Source: Pseudomonas fluorescens
Lineage (GTDB): Bacteria > Pseudomonadota > Gammaproteobacteria > Pseudomonadales > Pseudomonadaceae
NCBI RefSeq assembly: GCF_001307155.1
Contig: NZ_CP012830.1
Location: 2,804,501-2,868,500, forward strand
DNA length: 64,000 nucleotides
Reading direction: 5' to 3'
The notes below the pieces were generated by a model, which was not told the origin of the DNA, searched no databases, and saw only the letters and a program-made list of their open reading frames with translations. Positions 40,209-49,594 of the stretch are shown here, one piece after another. The translations under genes were made by a program, and so were the position numbers. Position 1 is the first letter of the stretch; the number at the start of each line of letters is the position of its first letter.

Positions 40209-42854
40209 TCAGCAGTCCAGTGGGTTGCGTTTTTCCGGGTTGATACCGAACTTGACGATGGCTTCAGCCACCACCTTAGGTTCGATGTCACCACGGTCAG
40301 CCAGCGCTTCAAGGGCTGCCAACACCACGAAATGACGGTCGACTTCGAAGAAATGACGCAGTTTCTTGCGGCTGTCGCTGCGGCCGAAACCGTCGGTGCC
40401 CAGCACTTTGAATTCCTTGGACGGAACCCACTGACGGATCTGCTCGGCGAACAGCTTCATGTAGTCGGTCGACGCGATGACCGGACCTTTACGGCCGATC
40501 AGGCAGTCTTCAACGTAGCTGCGCTTAGGCTTCTGGCCAGGGTGCAGGCGATTGGTGCGCTCTACGGCCAGGCCATCACGACGCAGTTCGTTGAAGCTGG
40601 TAACGCTCCACACGTCAGCGCCGACGTTGAACTCTTCACGCAGAATCTTCGCCGCTTCACGAACTTCACGCAGGATGGTGCCGGAGCCCATCAGCTGAAC
40701 GTGGTGCGCCGCTTCGCGGTTGTCTTCTTCGAGCAGGTACATGCCCTTGATGATGCCTTCTTCCACGCCGGCCGGCATGGCTGGCTGCTGGTAGGACTCG
40801 TTCATCACGGTGATGTAGTAGAAAACGTCCTGCTGCTCTTCGGTCATCTTCTTCATGCCGTCCTGGATGATCACCGCCAGCTCGTAGCCGTAGGTTGGAT
40901 CAAAGGTGCGGCAGTTCGGGATGGTAGCGGCCAGAATGTGGCTGTGACCGTCTTCGTGTTGCAGGCCTTCGCCGTTCAGCGTGGTCCGGCCGGCGGTGCC
41001 GCCGATCAGGAAACCGCGGGTACGGCTGTCGCCAGCGGCCCAGGCCAGGTCGCCGATACGCTGGAAGCCGAACATCGAGTAGAAGATGTAGAACGGCAGC
41101 ATTGGCTGGTTATGGCTGGAGTACGAAGTACCGGCAGCGATGAAGGAGCTCATGGCGCCCGCTTCGTTGATGCCTTCTTCGAGGATCTGGCCCTTCTTGT
41201 CTTCCTTGTAGAACATCACCTGGTCTTTATCGACTGGCTCGTAGAGCTGGCCGACGGACGAGTAGATGCCCAACTGACGGAACATGCCTTCCATACCGAA
41301 GGTACGGGCTTCGTCCGGGATAATCGGGACGATGCGCGGGCCGATGTCCTTGTCCTTGACCAGCTGCGCGAGGATCCGCACGAAGGCCATGGTGGTGGAA
41401 ATTTCACGGTCGCCCGAGCCGTCGAGGATCGCCTTGAGGGTATCGAGCGATGGTGTCGGCACGCTGAAGCTCTGCGCGCGGCGCTGTGGCACGAAACCGC
41501 CCAGTGCAGTGCGGCGCTCGCTCAGGTAGCGGGCTTCGGCGCTGTTTGGCTCCGGTTTGAAGAATGGCAGGTTTTCCAGTTCTTCGTCTTTGACCGGAAT
41601 GTCGAAGCGGTCACGGAACAACTTCAGGCTGTCGACATCGACTTTCTTGGTGTTGTGCGCGGTGTTTTTCGCTTCGCCGGCACCGGTGCCATAACCTTTG
41701 ATGGTCTTGGCCAGGATGACGGTCGGTTGTTCTTTGTGGTTGACCGCTTCGTGGTACGCCGCGTAGACCTTGTACGGGTCGTGGCCGCCACGGTTGAGCT
41801 TCCAGATCTCGTCGTCGGACAGATCGGCAACCATCGCCTTGAGTTCTGGCGAGTTGAAGAAGTGTTCACGCACGAACGCGCCGTCTTTGGCTTTGTAGTT
41901 CTGGTACTCGCCGTCGATGACTTCGTCCATCCGGCGTTGCAGGATACCGTCGACGTCTTTGGCCAGCAGTGGGTCCCAGAAACGGCCCCAGATGACCTTG
42001 GTCACGTTCCACTGGGCACCGCGGAACACGCCTTCGAGTTCCTGGATGATCTTGCCGTTGCCGCGAACCGGGCCGTCGAGGCGCTGCAGGTTGCAGTTGA
42101 TGACGAAGATCAGGTTGTCGAGCTTCTCGCGGCCAGCCAGCGAGATCGCACCCAGGGATTCCGGCTCGTCGCACTCGCCGTCGCCCAGGAAGCACCAGAC
42201 TTTTTGCTTGCCTTCAGGGATGAAGCCGCGGGCTTCCAGGTACTTCATGAAGCGTGCCTGGTAGATCGCCTGGATCGGGCCCAGACCCATCGATACCGTC
42301 GGGAACTGCCAGAAATCAGGCATCAGCCAAGGGTGCGGGTAGGACGACAGACCGTTGCCATCGACTTCCTGGCGGAAGTTGTTCATCTGGTCTTCGGTGA
42401 TGCGGCCTTCCATGAATGCACGGGCGTAAACGCCTGGCGAGGTGTGGCCCTGGAAGTAGATCAGGTCGCCGCCGTGTTCGTCGGTCGGGGCCTGGAAGAA
42501 ATAGTTGAAGCCAATGTCGTACAGGGTTGCGCTGGAGGCGAAGCTGGAGATGTGACCGCCCAGGTCAGAATCTTTCAGGTTCGTACGCATCACCATGGCC
42601 ATCGCGTTCCAGCGTACCAGCGAGCGAATGCGGCGTTCCATGAACAGGTCGCCAGGCATGCGTGCTTCGTGGGTAACGGGAATGGTGTTGCGGTATGGCG
42701 TGGTGATGGCGTAAGGCAATTGCGAACCGCTACGGGTTGCGAGTTCGCCCATACGGGTCATCAGATAGTGAGCACGGTCTTCGCCTTCTTTGTCGAGAAC
42801 CGATTCCAGGGCGTCCAGCCATTCCTGGGTTTCGACGGGATCGAGGTCTTGCAT
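40209..42854 (-). CDS. aceE: Pyruvate dehydrogenase E1 component (homodimeric type)
   Basis: AceE is the thiamine-diphosphate decarboxylase that oxidises pyruvate and acetylates the AceF lipoyl groups. The 881-residue product has the homodimeric E1 layout: FMERRIRSLVRWNAMAMVMR, the ThDP-binding GDGECDEPESLGAISLAG...VINCN motif, the KTIKGYGTGAGEAKNTAHN loop with catalytic His, and the C-terminal transketolase half (MTEEQQDVFYYITVMNESYQQ). It is the first gene of aceE-aceF. Two palindromes typical of GntR/PdhR regulators lie upstream, suggesting repression relieved by a metabolite. It is divergent from glnE. Confidence 0.97.
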   Translation of the reverse strand: MQDLDPVETQEWLDALESVLDKEGEDRAHYLMTRMGELATRSGSQLPYAITTPYRNTIPVTHEARMPGDLFMERRIRSLVRWNAMAMVMRTNLKDSDLGGHISSFASSATLYDIGFNYFFQAPTDEHGGDLIYFQGHTSPGVYARAFMEGRITEDQMNNFRQEVDGNGLSSYPHPWLMPDFWQFPTVSMGLGPIQAIYQARFMKYLEARGFIPEGKQKVWCFLGDGECDEPESLGAISLAGREKLDNLIFVINCNLQRLDGPVRGNGKIIQELEGVFRGAQWNVTKVIWGRFWDPLLAKDVDGILQRRMDEVIDGEYQNYKAKDGAFVREHFFNSPELKAMVADLSDDEIWKLNRGGHDPYKVYAAYHEAVNHKEQPTVILAKTIKGYGTGAGEAKNTAHNTKKVDVDSLKLFRDRFDIPVKDEELENLPFFKPEPNSAEARYLSERRTALGGFVPQRRAQSFSVPTPSLDTLKAILDGSGDREISTTMAFVRILAQLVKDKDIGPRIVPIIPDEARTFGMEGMFRQLGIYSSVGQLYEPVDKDQVMFYKEDKKGQILEEGINEAGAMSSFIAAGTSYSSHNQPMLPFYIFYSMFGFQRIGDLAWAAGDSRTRGFLIGGTAGRTTLNGEGLQHEDGHSHILAATIPNCRTFDPTYGYELAVIIQDGMKKMTEEQQDVFYYITVMNESYQQPAMPAGVEEGIIKGMYLLEEDNREAAHHVQLMGSGTILREVREAAKILREEFNVGADVWSVTSFNELRRDGLAVERTNRLHPGQKPKRSYVEDCLIGRKGPVIASTDYMKLFAEQIRQWVPSKEFKVLGTDGFGRSDSRKKLRHFFEVDRHFVVLAALEALADRGDIEPKVVAEAIVKFGINPEKRNPLDC

Positions 42855-42963
42855 GGCTTGCTCCAGGGCGGAAAGGCTTCCAGAATCGGTTGCCTGAGTT
42901 AGCGACTGGCCTTGTGGGCAGACGTTATAAATTCTTGGAATGCCGGAGGTTGATTCGGCGGCG

Positions 42964-43030
42964 TGTAGTTTTACTACAAATCGTCGGCCATTTCAGCCTT
43001 TCGAATGTATATACGAGTAGTAAAACTACA
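42964..43030. promoter_or_regulatory. Two GTAGTnnnACTAC palindromes upstream of aceE, PdhR/GntR-type operators
   Basis: TGTAGTTTTACTACA at 42964-42978 is a perfect palindrome with a T3 centre; AGTAGTAAAACTACA at 43016-43030 is the same site on the other strand with one outer mismatch. Both contain the TNGTNNNACNA core of FadR-subfamily GntR regulators such as PdhR and LldR. They lie about 110 and 162 bases upstream of the aceE ATG. No gene is seen in the rest of the 382-base gap; GTAGTG/CACTAC arms at 43178-43202 lie near glnE. Confidence 0.55.
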
Positions 43031-43236
43031 GAAGACGGGCGTGTGGCCTCCTGCTGCGTTGTGAGAATAATCGTTACTGTTGGTCTTTAGCTAACCGAGA
43101 TAGGTGGAAGTTTGATGCTGGCTGCCAAAAAAACCGAAATTTCAGCTATTTCTAACTTTTGTTCGACAGTCCTTTGCGTAGTGCATTTCATGAATTCACT
43201 ACAGACAGCCCTTTCTACGCCGATCAAGGATAGACC

Positions 43237-46176
43237 ATGAGCCTTCCTTCGCTTGCCGAACTGCCGGCCATTCTGCTTCCGCTTGCCAGCCGCGCCGAGC
43301 AGTCGTTCCGTGCCGCTGTTGCCCTGTTTGACGATGATCATGGCCTGTCGACCTGGTCGCCAGAACGCTGGGCAGCGTTTGCCCGAGTGACAGCGGCCAG
43401 CGATTTCGTCATTGAGCAGAGCCTGCGTGACCCTTTGATGTTGCTTGAGCTTGTGCAGTCCGGCGAACTCGACCGAAGTTTCACCTCCGGTGAATTGTGC
43501 GCACAGATCGCCGCTGCGGTGCAGACGGCCACCACCGACGATGAGTTGGGTCGCGTATTACGCCGGCAGCGCAACCGTCAGCAAGTGCGGATTATCTGGC
43601 GCGACCTGACCCGCCAGGCCGATCTGATCCAGACCTGCCGTGACCTCTCGGACATGGCCGATGCGAGTATCGATCAGGCTTATCAATGGTTGTATCAGCG
43701 CCATTGCCAGCAGTTCGGTACACCCACCGGGCGGCGCAGCGGCGAACCGCAGCAAATGGTCATCCTCGGGATGGGCAAGCTTGGCGCAGTGGAGCTCAAC
43801 CTGTCGTCGGACATCGATTTGATCTTCGCCTACCCCGAAGGTGGCGAAACGGTTGGCGTGAAGCGTGCGCTGGACAACCAGGAGTTTTTCATTCGTCTGG
43901 GCCAGCGGTTGATCAAGGCGCTGGACCCGATGACCGTCGACGGTTTTGTCTTCCGTGTCGACATGCGCTTGCGGCCGTACGGTTCATCCGGCGCGCTGGT
44001 GCTCAGCTTCAATGCGCTGGAGCAGTACTACCAGGACCAGGGGCGCGACTGGGAGCGTTACGCAATGATCAAGGCGCGGGTGGTGGCCGGTGATCAGGCG
44101 GCGGGCGCGCAATTGCTCGACATGCTGCGGCCATTCGTTTACCGGCGATATCTGGATTTCTCGGCCATCGAAGCGCTGCGCACCATGAAGCAGCTGATTC
44201 AGCAGGAAGTCCGGCGCAAAGGCATGGCCGACAACATCAAGCTCGGCTCTGGCGGCATTCGCGAGGTTGAATTTATCGCGCAGGCCTTTCAGCTGATTCA
44301 CGGGGGGCGCGACCTGAGTTTGCAGCAGCGTCCTCTATTAAAAGTACTCAGCACGCTGGAAGGGCAAGGTTACCTGCCGCCGGCGGTGATCAGCGAGCTG
44401 CGCGAAGGTTACGAATTCCTGCGCTACACCGAGCATGCGATCCAGGCGATTGCCGACCGGCAGACGCAAATGCTCCCGCATGATGAGCGAGATCAGGCGC
44501 GCATTGCCTTTATGTTGGGTTTTGCCAATTGGACAGCGTTCCATGAACAACTGATGTACTGGCGCGGCCGGGTCGACTGGCACTTCCGTCAAGTGATCGC
44601 TGACCCGGATGAAGAGGACGGCGAGGAGAGCGAAGTGGTGGTCGGCGGTGAGTGGTTGCCGCTCTGGGAGGAAGCCCAGGATGAAGAGGCCGCTTGCCGT
44701 CAGTTGGAAGAGGGTGGTTTTGTCGATGCGCCCAAGGCCCTGAAAACGCTCGCCAGCCTGCGCAGCAGTCCGCAATTGCGGGCGATGCAACGTCTGGGGC
44801 GCGAACGGCTCGATGCCTTTATTCCGCGTTTGCTGGCGCAAGCGGTTGAACACGCCAGCCCGGACCTGGTGCTGGAACGTGTGTTGCCGTTGGTTGAAGC
44901 GGTGGCTCGGCGCTCGGCTTACCTGGTACTGCTCACCGAGAACCCTGGTGCGCTACGGCGGCTGATGACCTTATGCGCGGCCAGCCCGTGGATTGCCGAA
45001 CAGATCACCCGTTTTCCGTTGTTGCTCGACGAACTGCTCAACGAGGGGCGGCTGTTCAAGCCACCGTTGGCGCCGGAGCTGGCCGCCGAATTGCGCGAGC
45101 GGCTGACGCGGATTCCCGAGGATGATCTCGAACAACAGATGGAAGCCTTGCGGCACTTCAAGCTGGCGCACCGCCTGCGGGTGGCGGCCTCGGAAATCGC
45201 CGGTAGTCTGCCGCTGATGAAAGTCAGCGACTACCTGACCTGGCTCGCCGAAGCCATTCTGGAGCAAGTGCTGGCCCTGGCTTGGCGTCAAACGGTCGCC
45301 AAGTACGGCTCGCCGCAGCGTTCCGACGGAACTTTGTGCGACCCGGGGTTCGTCATTGTCGGTTACGGCAAGGTCGGCGGTCTGGAGCTGGGGCATGGTT
45401 CGGACCTCGACCTGGTGTTCATCCACGATGGTGATCCGCAAGCGGAAACCGACGGTGCGAAACCGATCGACGGCGCGCAGTTCTTCACCCGGCTGGGGCA
45501 GCGGATCATCCATTTGCTGACCACCCAGACCAACTCCGGCCAGTTGTACGAAGTCGATATGCGCCTGCGCCCTTCCGGCGCGTCGGGGCTGTTGGTCAGT
45601 TCGTTGGGGGCGTTCGAGCGCTATCAGGAAAACGAAGCCTGGACCTGGGAGCATCAGGCGCTGGTGCGGGCGCGGGTGCTGGTCGGCAGTCAGGATGTCG
45701 GCCAGGCCTTCGAGAAAGTCCGGGCGAAGGTTCTGGGCCGGGCACGCGATTTACCCAAGCTGCGTCAGGAAGTCAGTGAGATGCGCGCCAAGATGCGCGA
45801 CAACCTGGGGAGCAAGGGCACCGCTGCCGGGACCGCGCCAAACGCCTTCGAAGCCACTGCGCCGTTCGACCTCAAGCAGGACGCCGGTGGTATCGTCGAT
45901 ATTGAATTTATGGTGCAATACGCCGCGTTGGCGTGGTCTGACACGCACCCTTCGCTGCTCCGCTATACGGATAACATCCGCATCCTGGAAGGTCTGGAGG
46001 AAGTCGGGTTGATGCCCGCCGAAGACGCCAGCCTGCTGCGTGAGGCCTATAAAACCTACCGCGCGGCGGCCCACCGCCAGGCCCTGCAGAATGAGGCCGG
46101 GGTGATTCCGGGGGACCAGTTTGTGGCCGAGCGACGCGAAGTGTTGCGGATCTGGCGCGAGCTGGGGTTAAGCTGA
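43237..46176 (+). CDS. glnE: Bifunctional glutamine synthetase adenylyltransferase/deadenylase
   Basis: GlnE adenylylates and deadenylylates glutamine synthetase in response to PII and glutamine, setting nitrogen assimilation. The 979-residue product has two nucleotidyltransferase domains with the GxGK...SDxD motif: GMGKLGAVELNLSSDIDLIF from residue 179 (deadenylylase half) and GYGKVGGLELGHGSDLDLVF from residue 709 (adenylylase half), separated by helical linker domains. MRLRPYGSSGALVLSF and MRLRPSGASGLLVSS follow each. Length and architecture match the family. The order aceE-glnE-waaF is as in P. putida from memory; P. aeruginosa has ilvE between glnE and waaF. Confidence 0.97.
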   Translation: MSLPSLAELPAILLPLASRAEQSFRAAVALFDDDHGLSTWSPERWAAFARVTAASDFVIEQSLRDPLMLLELVQSGELDRSFTSGELCAQIAAAVQTATTDDELGRVLRRQRNRQQVRIIWRDLTRQADLIQTCRDLSDMADASIDQAYQWLYQRHCQQFGTPTGRRSGEPQQMVILGMGKLGAVELNLSSDIDLIFAYPEGGETVGVKRALDNQEFFIRLGQRLIKALDPMTVDGFVFRVDMRLRPYGSSGALVLSFNALEQYYQDQGRDWERYAMIKARVVAGDQAAGAQLLDMLRPFVYRRYLDFSAIEALRTMKQLIQQEVRRKGMADNIKLGSGGIREVEFIAQAFQLIHGGRDLSLQQRPLLKVLSTLEGQGYLPPAVISELREGYEFLRYTEHAIQAIADRQTQMLPHDERDQARIAFMLGFANWTAFHEQLMYWRGRVDWHFRQVIADPDEEDGEESEVVVGGEWLPLWEEAQDEEAACRQLEEGGFVDAPKALKTLASLRSSPQLRAMQRLGRERLDAFIPRLLAQAVEHASPDLVLERVLPLVEAVARRSAYLVLLTENPGALRRLMTLCAASPWIAEQITRFPLLLDELLNEGRLFKPPLAPELAAELRERLTRIPEDDLEQQMEALRHFKLAHRLRVAASEIAGSLPLMKVSDYLTWLAEAILEQVLALAWRQTVAKYGSPQRSDGTLCDPGFVIVGYGKVGGLELGHGSDLDLVFIHDGDPQAETDGAKPIDGAQFFTRLGQRIIHLLTTQTNSGQLYEVDMRLRPSGASGLLVSSLGAFERYQENEAWTWEHQALVRARVLVGSQDVGQAFEKVRAKVLGRARDLPKLRQEVSEMRAKMRDNLGSKGTAAGTAPNAFEATAPFDLKQDAGGIVDIEFMVQYAALAWSDTHPSLLRYTDNIRILEGLEEVGLMPAEDASLLREAYKTYRAAAHRQALQNEAGVIPGDQFVAERREVLRIWRELGLS

Positions 46177-46206
46177 ACTCGAAGTCATGGACGAAACAAC
46201 TCTTGA

Positions 46207-46311
46207 TGTGGGAGCGAGCATGTTCGCGATAGCACAATGACAGTCGACATCAATGTTGAATGTGATGACCCTATCGTCGGAACGCCGCTGGGAGCAAGCC
46301 TGCTCCCACAG
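46207..46311. repeat. Imperfect REP inverted pair
   Basis: TGTGGGAGCGAGCATGTTCG at the left and a right copy reading TGGGAGCAAGCCTGCTCCCA with CAG behind it form an imperfect pair between glnE and waaF. The right copy is itself a near palindrome and could also act as a hairpin. Confidence 0.65.
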
Positions 46312-46363
46312 TAATTATCGAGGCGGGGAGGCTTATGCCTCCCTTATTCGTTTGTGGATAACT

Positions 46364-47398
46364 ATGAAAATTCTGATCGTTGGGCCCAGTTGGGTCGGTG
46401 ACATGGTGATGGCGCAGACACTCTTTCAGTGCCTGAAACAGCGTCATCCTCAGTGCGAAATCGACGTGCTGGCCCCCGAGTGGAGTCGGCCGATCCTTGA
46501 GCGGATGCCCGAAGTGCGTCAGGCCTTGAGCTTTCCGCTCGGCCACGGCGTGCTGGAGCTGGCAACACGGCGGCGGATCGGCAAGTCCCTGGCTGGCCAG
46601 TACGATCAGGCGATTTTGCTGCCCAATTCGCTGAAATCGGCACTGGTGCCGTTCTTTGCCGGCACCCCGAAACGCACCGGTTGGCGTGGCGAGTTTCGTT
46701 ACGGCCTGCTCAACGATGTGCGCACCCTCGATAAAGAGCGTTACCCGCTGATGATCGAGCGCTTCATGGCGCTCGCCTATGAGCCGGGCGCCGAGTTGCC
46801 CAAGCCGTATCCGCGCCCGAGCCTGCAAATCGACCCGGGCAGCCGCGACGCTGCGCTGGCCAAGTTCGATCTGGCCCTTGATCGTCCGGTGCTGGCGCTG
46901 TGCCCGGGTGCCGAATTCGGCGAGTCCAAGCGCTGGCCGTCGGAGCACTACGCCAAGGTCGCCGAAGCGAAAATCCGCGAGGGCTGGCAAGTCTGGCTGT
47001 TCGGTTCGAAGAACGATCACGCGGTTGGCGAAGACATTCGCTCGCGACTGATTCCGGGCCTGCGTGAAGAGTCGGTGAACCTCAGCGGCGCTACTTCGCT
47101 GGCCGAGGCCATCGACTTGCTGTCCTGCGCCGATTCAGTGGTGTCCAACGACTCCGGCCTGATGCACGTCGCGGCAGCGCTGAACCGCCCGCTGGTAGCG
47201 GTCTACGGCTCGACGTCGCCGGGCTTCACGCCGCCGCTGGCCGAGAAGGTCGAGATCGTTCGCCTGGGTATCGAGTGCAGCCCGTGTTTCGATCGTACCT
47301 GCCGTTTCGGTCATTACAACTGCTTGCGCCAGCTCACGCCGCAACCGGTGAACGAAGCGTTAGAACGCCTGCAAGGCGCTCCGGTCGAGGTCCGTTAA
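46364..47398 (+). CDS. waaF: LPS heptosyltransferase II
   Basis: WaaF adds the second L-glycero-D-manno-heptose to the inner LPS core at the cytoplasmic face. The 344-residue GT9 family product shows the N-terminal MKILIVGPSWVGDMVMAQ, ALCPGAEFGESKRWPSEHYA and the C-terminal donor motif SNDSGLMHVAAALNRPLVAV. The start at 46364 matches the family N-terminus; a frame start at 46253 lies inside the repeat region. It opens the LPS core operon; the next gene starts one base after its stop. Confidence 0.95.
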   Translation: MKILIVGPSWVGDMVMAQTLFQCLKQRHPQCEIDVLAPEWSRPILERMPEVRQALSFPLGHGVLELATRRRIGKSLAGQYDQAILLPNSLKSALVPFFAGTPKRTGWRGEFRYGLLNDVRTLDKERYPLMIERFMALAYEPGAELPKPYPRPSLQIDPGSRDAALAKFDLALDRPVLALCPGAEFGESKRWPSEHYAKVAEAKIREGWQVWLFGSKNDHAVGEDIRSRLIPGLREESVNLSGATSLAEAIDLLSCADSVVSNDSGLMHVAAALNRPLVAVYGSTSPGFTPPLAEKVEIVRLGIECSPCFDRTCRFGHYNCLRQLTPQPVNEALERLQGAPVEVR

Positions 47399-47399
47399 G

Positions 47400-48473
47400 T
47401 TGCGGGTACTGTTGATCAAGACTTCCTCGCTGGGCGATGTGATTCATGCGTTGCCGGCGTTGACCGACGCGGCACGGGCGATCCCGGGCATCAAGTTCGA
47501 CTGGGTAGTGGAAGAAGGCTTCGCCGAGATCCCGAGCTGGCACCCGGCGGTTGGCAAGGTGATTCCGGTGGCGATCCGTCGCTGGCGCAAGAACCTCTGG
47601 CAAACCCTCAAAAGCGGCGAGTGGAAACGCTTCAAGCAAAACGTTCGTGCGACCAAATACGATCTGGTGATCGATGCCCAGGGCCTGCTCAAAAGCGCCT
47701 GGCTGACCCGTTACGTCCGCGCGCCGGTAGCCGGGCTGGACAAGAACTCGGCCCGTGAGCCCATTGCCGCGCGGTTTTATTCCCGACGTCTGGCGGTAGC
47801 CCGTGGGCAACACGCCGTGGAACGACTGCGTCAGTTGTTCGCCGTGGCGCTGGGTTACGACCTGCCGCAAGGGTTGGGCGACTATGGCCTGAACGTCGAG
47901 CGGTTGGTCGAGCTGCCGCGCAAGAATCCTTACGTGCTGTTTCTGCACGGCACTACGTGGGACACCAAGCACTGGCCGGAAGCTTATTGGCGTGAGTTGG
48001 CCGAACGCATGGGCCACCTCGGCATGGCGGTGAAACTTCCGTGGGGCAACCCGGCCGAAAAGGCCCGGGCCGAGCGCATCGCCCAAGGTCTGCGGAATGC
48101 CGAAGTGCTGCCCAAATTGAACCTGGCCGGCGTCGCCAAAGTGCTGGCCGGTGCGCAAGCCTGCGTGGCAGTCGACACCGGTCTCGGTCATCTGGCCGCT
48201 GCGCTGGACGTGCCGACGATATCGTTGTTCGGCCCGACCAATCCGGGCCTGACCGGTGCCTATGGCAAAAGTCAGGTGCACCTGGCGAGCGACTTCCCGT
48301 GTGCGCCATGCATGCAAAAGAAATGTTCTTACCAACCGACCGCTGAAGATCAGCGTCGATTCGATCTCAAGCGCGAGTGGCCATTGTGCTTCACTCGCCT
48401 GAACCCCGAGCGTGTCGCGAGCCGTTTAAGCACGCTTTTGCAGCCGCCGCTACTGGCTGAGGAGCTGCGCTGA
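47400..48473 (+). CDS. waaC: LPS heptosyltransferase I
   Basis: WaaC adds the first heptose to Kdo. The 357-residue GT9 enzyme starts with RVLLIKTSSLGDVIHALPAL and has LFLHGTTWDTKHWPEAYWRE and the donor site VAVDTGLGHLAAALDVPTIS. TTG is the only sensible start (47400), one base after the waaF stop, with GAGG upstream inside waaF; family proteins begin M-R-V-L. It overlaps waaG by one base (TGATG). Confidence 0.95.
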   Translation: MRVLLIKTSSLGDVIHALPALTDAARAIPGIKFDWVVEEGFAEIPSWHPAVGKVIPVAIRRWRKNLWQTLKSGEWKRFKQNVRATKYDLVIDAQGLLKSAWLTRYVRAPVAGLDKNSAREPIAARFYSRRLAVARGQHAVERLRQLFAVALGYDLPQGLGDYGLNVERLVELPRKNPYVLFLHGTTWDTKHWPEAYWRELAERMGHLGMAVKLPWGNPAEKARAERIAQGLRNAEVLPKLNLAGVAKVLAGAQACVAVDTGLGHLAAALDVPTISLFGPTNPGLTGAYGKSQVHLASDFPCAPCMQKKCSYQPTAEDQRRFDLKREWPLCFTRLNPERVASRLSTLLQPPLLAEELR

Positions 48474-49594
48474 TGCAACTGGCTTTTGTCCTTTACAAAT
48501 ATTTTCCGTTTGGCGGATTGCAGCGCGATTTCATGCGCATCGCCCTGGAATGTCAGCAGCGCGGGCATCAGATCCGCGTTTACACGCTGATCTGGGAAGG
48601 CGATGTGCCGCCGGGTTTCGAAGTGCTGGTGGCGCCGGTCAAGGCGATCTTCAACCATCGGCGAAACGAAAAGCTGAGTGCCTGGATGGAAGCCGACCTG
48701 GCCAAGCGTCCGGTGGACCGGCTGATCGGCTTCAACAAAATGCCGGGGCTCGACGTCTACTACGCTGCGGATGGTTGTTTCGAGGACAAGGCGCAGACCC
48801 TGCGCAATGCTCTCTATCGGCGCTGGGGTCGCTACCGGCACTTCGCCGAGTACGAGCGCGCGGTGTTCGCCAAGGATGCGAAAACCGAAGTCCTGATGAT
48901 TTCCGAAGTCCAGCAGCCGCTGTTCATCAAGCATTACGACACGCCGCTTGAGCGCTTCCATCTGCTGCCACCGGGCATTGCCCTGGACCGGCGTGCGCCG
49001 GCCAATGCCGCTGAAATTCGCGCTGAATTCCGTCGCGAATTTTCCCTGGCTGACGATGACTTGTTGCTGGTGCAGATCGGGTCCGGGTTCAAGACCAAAG
49101 GTGTCGATCGCAGCCTCAAGGCGCTGGCCGCGTTGCCAGCGGAACTGCGTAAACGTACCCGGCTGTTTGTAATTGGCCAGGACGACCCCAAAGTATTCCA
49201 GCTACAGAGTGCCACGTTGGGGCTCGGCGATAACGTGCAGTTCCTCAAGGGCCGCAGCGATATCCCGCGTTTCCTGCTCGGTGCCGACCTGTTGATCCAC
49301 CCGGCGTACAACGAAAATACCGGGACGGTATTGCTTGAAGCGCTGGTAGCGGGCTTGCCGGTGCTGGTCAGTGCGGTGTGCGGTTACGCGCATTACATCG
49401 CTGAGGCCGACAGTGGCCTGGTGCTGGACGAACCGTTCGAACAGGCGCAACTCACGCAGTACCTGACGACCATGTTGAGCGATGACGCAGCGCGTGCGGC
49501 CTGGAGCCGTAATGGCTTGGTCTTCGCTGACACGGCCGATCTCTACAGCATGCCGCAGCACGCGGCGGATGTGATTCTGGCGGAGCAACACTGA
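48473..49594 (+). CDS. waaG: LPS core glycosyltransferase WaaG
   Basis: WaaG is a GT4 glycosyltransferase that adds the first outer-core sugar (a galactosamine in P. aeruginosa, glucose in E. coli) to heptose II. The 373-residue product has the WaaG start AFVLYKYFPFGGLQRDFMRI, VQIGSGFKTKGVDRSLKALA and the GT-B donor motif HPAYNENTGTVLLEALVAGL. It is translationally coupled to waaC and waaP by one-base overlaps. Confidence 0.95.
   Translation: MQLAFVLYKYFPFGGLQRDFMRIALECQQRGHQIRVYTLIWEGDVPPGFEVLVAPVKAIFNHRRNEKLSAWMEADLAKRPVDRLIGFNKMPGLDVYYAADGCFEDKAQTLRNALYRRWGRYRHFAEYERAVFAKDAKTEVLMISEVQQPLFIKHYDTPLERFHLLPPGIALDRRAPANAAEIRAEFRREFSLADDDLLLVQIGSGFKTKGVDRSLKALAALPAELRKRTRLFVIGQDDPKVFQLQSATLGLGDNVQFLKGRSDIPRFLLGADLLIHPAYNENTGTVLLEALVAGLPVLVSAVCGYAHYIAEADSGLVLDEPFEQAQLTQYLTTMLSDDAARAAWSRNGLVFADTADLYSMPQHAADVILAEQH

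Noticed and set aside
40332..42902. 856-codon rightward open frame opposite aceE
   Set aside because: Entirely antisense to aceE, which is certain. The frame results from codon bias of aceE.
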